Positions 16,372-23,055 of a stretch of 28,236 nt of DNA are shown one piece after another. The position numbers and the translations under genes were made by a program. The DNA lies in contig CAZQFZ010000022.1 of NCBI GenBank assembly GCA_964592635.1, forward strand, positions 1 to 28,236. The letters run 5' to 3'. The first letter of the stretch is position 1. Every line of letters starts with the position of its first letter. This stretch comes from VMCP01 sp964592635. GTDB lineage: Bacteria > Bacteroidota > Bacteroidia > NS11-12g > UBA955. A model generated the notes under the pieces. It was not told where the DNA came from and did not search any database. It saw only the letters and a list, made by a program, of their open reading frames with translations.

Positions 16372-18582
16372 TTATTGCTTATTGGAAGTCTTATTCTTCT
16401 TCCTTTTTGCAAGGAAATCTGTGATATCGTAACTTACTCCTAAGTGAGCTTGAAAATACCAATCATTCAAGCCATCAACTGAACGCTGTGACCCAGAACG
16501 AATTTTGTCATTAGTCTGTGTAATCTGATACAAATCACTTGGTTTATTCCATTCATCAATTTTTACATTTTGACGTAATTTATTAATATCACCACCATAC
16601 CACAAACCGGGGCCAAAATCATCTAAATAGTCAGTAGATGTATAAACCGCTTTCATTTCTCCTTTGAACGACCATTTTTTCATCCGGTACATCAAATTAA
16701 ATGAAGTTCCTATGTTCAACGCCCAAGGACTGTAGATCTCAGCATTCGGCAAGAAAAACTGTCCTTCTGAACCCACTTTTCTTAAATTGTATCGATTCTC
16801 ACGAAGTGCTCTGTAACGCAATGCAATGAAATTATCATCCCATTCTGCATATGTAAATCTGTAAGGAGTGAAATACAGTAATCCAGCACTCAATCCAATA
16901 GATGGCACCCAAACACCTTTTTTGCCCTGCTTAATCTCATTCTTGCGTAAATGCCACAATCCCTCACCTTCCAAAATAAACATTTGTGTGTAAAAATTCA
17001 ATTTCCATGTTTCCAATGGTTTAAATTTCAACAAATTATAATCCTGATCGTAAGCTGTTGTAATTCTTCCTCCTCCAAACAACCCAGGAGCATACAGATT
17101 GTGCATGGAAACCGAACTGAAATACCCATTCACTCGAGCAGAAAAACGCTGATTCACGTTATACTGTGCGTAAATACCACGACTCAATTCAATGGTAGAA
17201 AAAATGGGAACATCTCTAACTAACCACATCTTCTTGAATACATCCGGAGTAGTAACGAAATCTCTCACACGTTTGTGTTTGATATCTCCGCCTCCGTAAG
17301 CAGAACCACCTCCCCAAAAGCCCAACTCCCATGTTTTCTGTTTATTTAAAATTTCGCCTTTACGCTTGAATACAGGTAGTGTTAAATACTTATCCAATAC
17401 CAAATGTGTTGCATAAAAACGAGCTTCGGCATCTTTCTCTCTTAAGTACTTGAAATATTCAGCAGTATCAATTTTAGTTACATAGACATTGGAAATCTCT
17501 TTCGATTTCAATTCTGGAATACGCACGCGTACTCCCTGTTTAGTCATCCCCCAAGAAGGAATACCTTGTATGTAATTCAAATACTGGGTATCACCCACAC
17601 GAACTTTGGTGCATTCCACCAAACGGCCCAAACTATCTCTCAACTCAACCAGTTCATTGGTTCCCTGAGGTAAAGATTTCACAGTACCAAATGTATGACT
17701 CAGACCTTTCAAATTCATTGAGTTATTAAAGGCGTTCAAGTCCTTCCTTATTTCCACATTTACAGATGGAATACGAGAATCTTTCAACTGATCATACACC
17801 AATCGATCGCCATTTTCAACAAACAATGCTTGGATTGTAGTGCTTTGATTAGCAGAACCAGAAACTGAAACACCAAGTGGAGTATTACCGGCAAAGTTTC
17901 GTAATAACAAAACATTGCCAATCTTAGATTCGGTTGACGTACTTCCTGTCTCAAAATTCAAATTCAACACGCCAAAAGACTCATCACCACCATTTATGTA
18001 GTTATCGATAAAGCTCAAATTGTTCAAATTGTAAACAATCCCCTTGGCATTATAGGATTCGATAAACATTCCAGATGCATTGTTAACCGCTTCCAAATTA
18101 TTTACAATGAAAGAAATCGTATTTGATGCTTTAACATGGTCTAAAGTGGGATTACCAACGTAAAAGAACGGTTCTCCCGAATTGGAATTGGTGAAGGTAA
18201 TGTTTGAAACAGTAACTTTATTTCTGTACCAAAATGGATCGAAACGAATTCCCTGTATCATACCATTGAAGTTCACATATTTTAAATTGATCGAACTTTT
18301 TTCATCCCAACCTAAAATCTGTATTCCTCTTCCAGGATTTTCAAGATCCTTTGAAATAATATTTATGGGTGAACTTTCAGTTCCTTGTATATCCAATCCT
18401 CCTTCAACGATTAATGTAGCACCCGGTTCAAAAATTATAGTAGAACCAGCAGAAACGGTGAACACTTCACCTGCCGCTACAACTTTCATCCCAGAAATGT
18501 TAATTGCATTTTGTGCTTTACCTATTACACCCAAACTAGCGAATAATAGGAAAAAAACTATATTTTTTGGTTTCAAATACAT
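16372..18582 (-). CDS. Outer-membrane protein: beta-helix plus C-terminal barrel, GldLM-operon partner
   Basis: A 736-aa protein not recognised as a named family. A signal peptide (about residues 1-23, ending GKAQ) is followed by a right-handed beta-helix-like region of about 260 residues (for example TIIFEPGATLIVEGGLDI). A middle region with VELRDSLGRLV and a charged helix (YFKYLREKDAEARFYA) leads to about 320 residues with alternating aromatic strands beginning WELGFWGGGSAYGGGD and ending YFQAHLGVSYDITDF, consistent with an outer-membrane barrel loosely like T9SS-associated barrel proteins. A short basic tail follows. I prefer ATG at 18582, 5 bases after the upstream stop; GTG at 18585 is the alternative. 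Last gene of the five-gene operon. Inference: it is the outer-membrane partner of the GldM-like proteins. Confidence 0.8.
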   Translation of the reverse strand: MYLKPKNIVFFLLFASLGVIGKAQNAINISGMKVVAAGEVFTVSAGSTIIFEPGATLIVEGGLDIQGTESSPINIISKDLENPGRGIQILGWDEKSSINLKYVNFNGMIQGIRFDPFWYRNKVTVSNITFTNSNSGEPFFYVGNPTLDHVKASNTISFIVNNLEAVNNASGMFIESYNAKGIVYNLNNLSFIDNYINGGDESFGVLNLNFETGSTSTESKIGNVLLLRNFAGNTPLGVSVSGSANQSTTIQALFVENGDRLVYDQLKDSRIPSVNVEIRKDLNAFNNSMNLKGLSHTFGTVKSLPQGTNELVELRDSLGRLVECTKVRVGDTQYLNYIQGIPSWGMTKQGVRVRIPELKSKEISNVYVTKIDTAEYFKYLREKDAEARFYATHLVLDKYLTLPVFKRKGEILNKQKTWELGFWGGGSAYGGGDIKHKRVRDFVTTPDVFKKMWLVRDVPIFSTIELSRGIYAQYNVNQRFSARVNGYFSSVSMHNLYAPGLFGGGRITTAYDQDYNLLKFKPLETWKLNFYTQMFILEGEGLWHLRKNEIKQGKKGVWVPSIGLSAGLLYFTPYRFTYAEWDDNFIALRYRALRENRYNLRKVGSEGQFFLPNAEIYSPWALNIGTSFNLMYRMKKWSFKGEMKAVYTSTDYLDDFGPGLWYGGDINKLRQNVKIDEWNKPSDLYQITQTNDKIRSGSQRSVDGLNDWYFQAHLGVSYDITDFLAKRKKNKTSNKQ
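17545..17552 (-). repeat. GGGGGATG motif
   Basis: Minus strand: TATTCCTTCTTGGGGGATG, in the sense orientation of the outer-membrane gene, coding for SWGM in the region between beta-helix and barrel. Confidence 0.6.
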
Positions 18583-18587
18583 CACTT

Positions 18588-19961
18588 TTAAATTACTTCA
18601 ATTAATAATGGTTCTTCCAATTGGATTTCTCCAGAAACAGTACTCAAACGAATATTCTTGATTTGAATAAATTTCACTTTTGCACTCTGACTTTTATCCA
18701 ATCGAATTACATCCGATTTTACTTTTATTTTATTAACTCCTTCGCCGATAATACCCACATCCATGGATTCAATTTTATAACGGATATCTTTATGCAAAGG
18801 ATGGAATGCAAGGATCTTAAGCATTCCTTCTGTCATCAACTGTTTCGATGTGACCATATTGTCAGAGGCCTGATTTGCAACAATCACCGGACGAGGAGTA
18901 GGATACACGAATACAGAATCAGACAAATACAATGAACCTTTTTCACTTCTAAGTTTAAGAAGATTCCAACCCGTTTGCAAAGGTGTAAATTCCATTTTAC
19001 CAGAACTTATCTTCACCGAACTCCACTTGCCACCCTCAATTGTAAACCGACTGCCTGGCTGAATTGCAGAAGACACGATGTAAGATGGTTTACCTTGAAA
19101 AAAGTAATGAATAGGTTGTTTTCCACTTTTGCCTGAAGTTCCAGAAGCTGAAATCTTCATTGGAGATACTTTCACTTCTATAAAATCTTCAACTCCGTTT
19201 TTCGCTTTCACCGATATTTTATAGTCACCCACACTTTTGGGAACAAAAAACACAGAATCGCCTTTGCTAAATAAATCCTTAGATTTTTTGTTGCCGTATA
19301 ACAATTGGACATCACCAACAACTCCAGAGTTCACTACCAATAATGCAGTGTCGCCCAAATGCAACTTATCTAAATTAAACGCCACTTTCACCAATTCATC
19401 CACACCTTTTTTGGTCACGTCCAAACTACCATGAATCAAGTGGCAACGCACCAACACTTCATTCAGTAAAGTCAATGAAAGATTTCCAGGTACGTTTTTG
19501 AATTTCCACTGTACCCATACATTGAAATTTCCATCCGCCAAACCATGGAACAAATCATCCTTAAATAATTCGGCAAAACGCACACGACGGGCATCATCTT
19601 CAGGTAACCTGTAATAAAAGGTTTTCAATTCGAACAAAATCGTAAACAACTGATTACCCTTTTTCTCATTCAAAAAGAAGTAATCTGTTAATTTATCTCC
19701 GGTTGCATCGGATTCTTTTTTTCTAAGATCTTCAAATTCCGACTGCAATTTTTCAATTTGAGCAATAGCAGTAACCAATTCAACATCTGTAATGTCGTTA
19801 TCCGAGGTTACAGTGGTGAAATCTTTGGAAATTTTATCGTTGACACGCAACCAATCGCTAGGAACCTGCAACAGAGTAAGTGTAATGAACAATAAATACA
19901 ATATACTTACCAATTGGTAACGTAAATTTTTGGATTTCGATATTTTTACAAAATTTGCCAT
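18588..19961 (-). CDS. GldM-like motor protein, second paralogue
   Basis: A 457-aa inner-membrane protein resembling GldM/PorM, the periplasm-spanning rod of the type 9 secretion motor. It has a short cytosolic N-terminus, one helix (about residues 17-33, SILYLLFITLTLLQ) and a long periplasmic part. Aligning LYLLF with the MYLVF of Flavobacterium GldM places R14 on GldM Arg9, the residue that pairs with the proton-carrying Glu of GldL. The helical D1-like region contains FKNVPGNLSLTLLNEVL. Ig-like domains follow, and the C-terminal domain (VTSKQLMTEGMLKILAF to VKFIQIKNIRL) matches the GldM D4 pattern. Its start overlaps the first paralogue's stop by one base (TAATG), and it ends a few bases before the outer-membrane gene. 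Divergent, so distinct from the canonical secretion GldM. Confidence 0.8.
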   Translation of the reverse strand: MANFVKISKSKNLRYQLVSILYLLFITLTLLQVPSDWLRVNDKISKDFTTVTSDNDITDVELVTAIAQIEKLQSEFEDLRKKESDATGDKLTDYFFLNEKKGNQLFTILFELKTFYYRLPEDDARRVRFAELFKDDLFHGLADGNFNVWVQWKFKNVPGNLSLTLLNEVLVRCHLIHGSLDVTKKGVDELVKVAFNLDKLHLGDTALLVVNSGVVGDVQLLYGNKKSKDLFSKGDSVFFVPKSVGDYKISVKAKNGVEDFIEVKVSPMKISASGTSGKSGKQPIHYFFQGKPSYIVSSAIQPGSRFTIEGGKWSSVKISSGKMEFTPLQTGWNLLKLRSEKGSLYLSDSVFVYPTPRPVIVANQASDNMVTSKQLMTEGMLKILAFHPLHKDIRYKIESMDVGIIGEGVNKIKVKSDVIRLDKSQSAKVKFIQIKNIRLSTVSGEIQLEEPLLIEVI

Positions 19962-21364
19962 TACTTCACAAATATTATGGGCTTACCCGTATTGGTTAAA
20001 CCTTTTTCCCGACCAATAACACGAATTTCATCAAAAACAACCGTACTATTAGCAGCTGCATTGTTCTCCAATGCTTTCAATTCATTTCTCAAAAAACGAG
20101 TAGCACTTCTCCTCGACGTTTTCTTACCAGAAGGTTCGATAATCGTCATTCTGAACCCGACAACTTGCCAAAACGTGTTCTTTGATTCCAATCGATATGC
20201 TTTTACAATGTTGGTTTCATTTCCAGAAATATCTTGCAATGCCACATCAACTGTCTTTGCCTGATGAGCGAAAACGAACAAATCGTCAACTACCTCACCA
20301 TTGTAAATCAACGACACAGAAATTCTTCCGGCAACCAGTGGAGTAACCAATAATTCACCGTTTGCTAAAGCAACTTGAGCTCCAGTTGAACTTACCTGAC
20401 ATCCTTTGGGAAGTTTGAAATCTTTCGCCAATCGAATATTCAATTTATCTCCGACCGCGCCATCGATTAATGATTTATCGGTAACGACTTTAAACTCCGG
20501 CTTAGAGATCTGAATATGACTCAACAATCTTTTGTTTCCTGATATTACTTCCAAATTCAAATTTCCTGGATTACTAGGCACAAAATTGTATTTGTAGGTA
20601 ATACTATCCATTTTTTTGGGGATGATAGATTGCCCTTCGATTTTAACCACCGGTACTGATTTTGAATCATCGGTTGTAACTTCAAATTCAACTGTTTCAC
20701 CAATGCTGTATTTGGATTTTAATTTTTGAATAAATTTGGCTTGATTCATTGACACCAAATCGTTTCTACTGATTGAAAAATCATCTCCGAAAATCACTAT
20801 TGCTGAATGGTACAAAGCTTTTGATTTAAAATGCTCCATTACATTTTGAAAAGCCGTATTGGGCAATTCTTGGAAATAGAAATCTTCCAAATCAAACTCA
20901 ACACCCAATTCGTCTTTCACTTTCTTGAATTCAGAGGAGATATCTTGTTTGGTAATTTTCAAAAAATCGGCCTGATACTGAGCATTTACGCGTTCGAACT
21001 CTTTTCCTAGTTCTTTAAATCGAAACTTAGAGTTGATAAAATCAGATGCATAGAGTTTTTTACCTTCTAAATTTTTCTCTCCCTTATACTTCACATATGC
21101 TTTCTCAAATCTTTCTATATCAGCAAGATACTTAATTGTCAAGGCCTTAAGATTCTGATTTTCTGGAGTGGTAGATTTGTGTTTTTGCAATTTCGTTAAC
21201 AAACGTTCATTTAAAGCCGATTGCGTTTGAAACAGAGAAGGATAATGGCGCAAGTATTCCCCATTATTAGAGAAAAACATGAACACCAAAAAGATCAGAT
21301 ACAAGAAATTTAACTTCTTGTAAGTAAAACTTTTAGACTTCGTTATTTTAATGGTATTTCCCAT
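19961..21364 (-). CDS. GldM-like motor protein, first paralogue
   Basis: A 467-aa GldM-like protein with one N-terminal membrane helix (about residues 19-34, NFLYLIFLVFMFF). The N-terminus (KITKSKSFTYKK) clearly parallels that of the second paralogue (KISKSKNLRYQL). At the position of GldM Arg9 it has T14, with lysines at 16 and 17. The periplasmic part has a Lys/Glu-rich helical D1-like region ending in LPNTAFQNVMEHFK, two or three Ig-like segments (SIGETVEFEVTTDD and later) and a C-terminal FWQVVGFRMTI plus NSTVVFDEIRVIG segment like GldM D4, but the ISKxxL part of D4 is missing. It follows the GldL-like gene by 11 bases. Together they indicate an envelope-spanning complex powered by proton flow. 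Confidence 0.8.
   Translation of the reverse strand: MGNTIKITKSKSFTYKKLNFLYLIFLVFMFFSNNGEYLRHYPSLFQTQSALNERLLTKLQKHKSTTPENQNLKALTIKYLADIERFEKAYVKYKGEKNLEGKKLYASDFINSKFRFKELGKEFERVNAQYQADFLKITKQDISSEFKKVKDELGVEFDLEDFYFQELPNTAFQNVMEHFKSKALYHSAIVIFGDDFSISRNDLVSMNQAKFIQKLKSKYSIGETVEFEVTTDDSKSVPVVKIEGQSIIPKKMDSITYKYNFVPSNPGNLNLEVISGNKRLLSHIQISKPEFKVVTDKSLIDGAVGDKLNIRLAKDFKLPKGCQVSSTGAQVALANGELLVTPLVAGRISVSLIYNGEVVDDLFVFAHQAKTVDVALQDISGNETNIVKAYRLESKNTFWQVVGFRMTIIEPSGKKTSRRSATRFLRNELKALENNAAANSTVVFDEIRVIGREKGLTNTGKPIIFVK
20618..20624 (+). repeat. GGGGATG motif (4-G variant)
   Basis: ATCCATTTTTTTGGGGATG, antisense in the first GldM-like gene, over codons for IIPKKM. Listed because its T tract is among the clearest. 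Confidence 0.4.
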
Positions 21365-21375
21365 CGAAATCTATC

Positions 21376-21858
21376 TTACTTTTTCAACAACTCAGAATAT
21401 TTATCGTTGATGGTTTTAAGATTGCTATTGTATTGAGCCATCAACTCATTGAATTCAGACATTTTATTCTTCATTTCAGTAGAATTCTTTGCCGAATTTT
21501 CTAGCTCTTGCTTCATGGTTCCAATACTACTTGTAACGCTGCCCAATTGTTGGGTCAATTCCGTTAAAGTAGAAGCGAATTGCTTCATCGCTTCTTGGTA
21601 TTGTTGAGTATCTGTATTACCTGAACCTTCTGAACTTAATTGAGGAAAAACATTTTCCCACTTGTAGTCTTTGTCATCGGTTTGGCGTTCAAACGCAGAA
21701 ACTAAAAATACCACCACCTCTACAGATAAACCCGCAATAAATAATGCATCAGCATATTGCCAGCCCATGAATTTAAACATAGCACCTACAAGTACCACCG
21801 CAGCTCCAAATCCGTAAAGAAAGGTTACTGCACTTAATTTTCCATTATTCTTAGACAT
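21376..21858 (-). CDS. GldL-like motor protein, short form
   Basis: A 160-aa inner-membrane protein like GldL/PorL, the proton-channel subunit that surrounds GldM. Two helices: 13-31 (FLYGFGAAVVLVGAMFKFM) and about 38-56 (LFIAGLSVEVVVFLVSAF). By alignment with Flavobacterium johnsoniae GldL from memory, Y15, K29, E47 and E57 match Y13, K27, E49 and E59, the polar residues of the motor core; the position of H30 is G32. The motif FE at the end of helix 2 and the acidic WENVFPQL after it are family features. The cytosolic tail (about 85-160) is a coiled coil and is shorter than the roughly 215-residue canonical protein. Gaps of 27 bases upstream and 11 bases downstream place it in the operon. 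Confidence 0.85.
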   Translation of the reverse strand: MSKNNGKLSAVTFLYGFGAAVVLVGAMFKFMGWQYADALFIAGLSVEVVVFLVSAFERQTDDKDYKWENVFPQLSSEGSGNTDTQQYQEAMKQFASTLTELTQQLGSVTSSIGTMKQELENSAKNSTEMKNKMSEFNELMAQYNSNLKTINDKYSELLKK

Positions 21859-21885
21859 ACTATTTTTTACTATTTTAATACAAAA

Positions 21886-22365
21886 TTATTTTTTTAACAT
21901 GTGCTCTTGGAAATCATTCCAAGTTGCCGTGTACGACTCTAGTGCTTTTTTCGCTGCTCTCTTACTCATTACCAAATACAGAACCGTTAATACGAAAACA
22001 GCCGCTACAAATAGCAACAACTGCTTCATAAAACCACTCTCTAATTTTTCTTGTACATTTTGAACAGATTTGTTTTGCTCGTTGAATTGAATGGCAAAAC
22101 TATCCAAAGCCAAGTTCATGGAACGCTCATTCTGAGCCTGCAATTCTTGAGAACGAGCAATTTGTGATTGAACATTGGTATTTGATGCTTCCAATTGTTG
22201 TTTTAAATTGAAATTCTCTTGCTCCATTTGTGATAAACGCTTAGTAATCACTTTGTTGCGAAGCTCTAATGCCTCTATTTTTGTTTGCAATTCAATGTTT
22301 CCTTGGTTCTGAGAAAACAAATTCGCGGAACAAAATAATGAAACTATTAATATATAAATTCTCAT
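21886..22365 (-). CDS. Periplasmic coiled-coil protein with C-terminal membrane helix
   Basis: A 159-aa protein of no family I recognise. Residues 1-19 form a signal peptide (ending LFSQ; no lipobox). Residues 22-110 are a Gln/Glu/Asn-rich coiled coil with heptad-like Leu/Ile spacing (IELQTKIEALELRNKVI and on). A membrane helix at 115-133 (QLLLFVAAVFVLTVLYLVM) is followed by SKRAAKK, so the short tail should be cytosolic and the coiled coil periplasmic. First gene of the operon, just after its promoter and 27 bases before the GldL-like gene, so it is likely a structural or regulatory subunit of the same complex. No counterpart exists in the standard gldKLMN set. Confidence 0.8.
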   Translation of the reverse strand: MRIYILIVSLFCSANLFSQNQGNIELQTKIEALELRNKVITKRLSQMEQENFNLKQQLEASNTNVQSQIARSQELQAQNERSMNLALDSFAIQFNEQNKSVQNVQEKLESGFMKQLLLFVAAVFVLTVLYLVMSKRAAKKALESYTATWNDFQEHMLKK

Positions 22366-22386
22366 AAATCAATCACTTAATTGTAG

Positions 22387-22418
22387 CAAATATACACGAT
22401 TGGACTTTAATTATTCAA
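22387..22418 (-). promoter_or_regulatory. Promoter of the GldLM-like operon
   Basis: Minus strand: TTG (22418-22416), 21-base spacer, TATATTTG followed by C (22394-22387). A full match to the -7 consensus, 21 bases before the first ATG. Confidence 0.6.
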
Positions 22419-22522
22419 CAAAATATTAAATAACCCACCACATAAGTGACAATTTAATACACCATTGATAATTCCATATTAAAAACCTAATATATTAAAT
22501 CCTACTTTTCATTGTAAAAATG

Positions 22523-22939
22523 TTATGATCTATTTAATCGAAAAATCTTAAAACCAACCACCAACCAAGTTGTTATCATAATGACACCGCCTATGGGTGT
22601 AATCATACCCAACTTTTTCAAATTCACTCCAAATAATTCATTCAAGGCCAAAATCCACAATGAAAATGAAAAAATTGCCGCTCCTAAAAATGCCCAAAAC
22701 ATGAGCCCCCACTTACCAAAAAACGCGCGTGCTGTTTTATTTTCATCTTCTCTGTTATGAATAAATGCGGCCGTTGCCAAGATTGCTAATGCAGAATACA
22801 TCCAATATTCTGATGCTTTTCTCCATACCTCAATGTAGTGCATAGATATTTTACCTTCCAATCCATGTGCTCCCATGGCTCCCATGGCAACTCCAAAAGC
22901 AAACATACAAGCTCCTATTCCAAAAAAATTTCGTCTCAT
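22523..22939 (-). CDS. DUF423 / YgdD-like small membrane protein
   Basis: A 138-aa inner-membrane protein of the DUF423 (YgdD/TMEM256) family, function unknown. Four predicted helices: FFGIGACMFAFGVAMGAMGAHG (shown with the GAxGAHG family motif at its end), MYSALAILATAAFI, WAFLGAAIFSFSLWILAL and ITPIGGVIMITTWLVVGF. The ITPIGG motif is also typical of the family. Length is slightly above the usual 125-130 aa owing to a charged loop (HNREDENKTARAF). Single gene with its own promoter; 157 bases separate its stop from the GldLM-like operon's first codon. Confidence 0.92.
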   Translation of the reverse strand: MRRNFFGIGACMFAFGVAMGAMGAHGLEGKISMHYIEVWRKASEYWMYSALAILATAAFIHNREDENKTARAFFGKWGLMFWAFLGAAIFSFSLWILALNELFGVNLKKLGMITPIGGVIMITTWLVVGFKIFRLNRS

Positions 22940-22946
22940 TGTACCC

Positions 22947-22976
22947 CAAATATAAATAATACATTTTCTACAACAA
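22947..22976 (-). promoter_or_regulatory. Promoter of the DUF423 gene
   Basis: Minus strand: TTG (22976-22974), 19-base spacer, TATATTTG (22954-22947). Near-ideal consensus. The box ends 7 bases before the ATG, so the mRNA would be leaderless or almost so. Confidence 0.6.
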
Positions 22977-23055
22977 TGAAATTCCTTATGGCATTAGTAA
23001 TTGAATCCTATTGGAATCAATTCACCCTTAAAAACCCATTTCCCCTAGTTTAATC

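Noticed and set aside
16372..18582. Outer-membrane protein as a T9SS-secreted cargo
   Set aside because: The C-terminus is a barrel-like strand and a basic tail; no Ig-like sorting domain with its usual motifs is present.
16372..22365. Canonical gldKLMN type 9 secretion locus
   Set aside because: GldK and GldN are missing, GldM is duplicated and both GldL and GldM lack parts of the usual sequence; an ordinary T9SS label would hide these differences.
22476..22493. ATATTA/TAATAT inverted repeat after the DUF423 gene as a terminator
   Set aside because: All-AT stem of 6 bp in very AT-rich sequence; likely chance and too weak to support a call.
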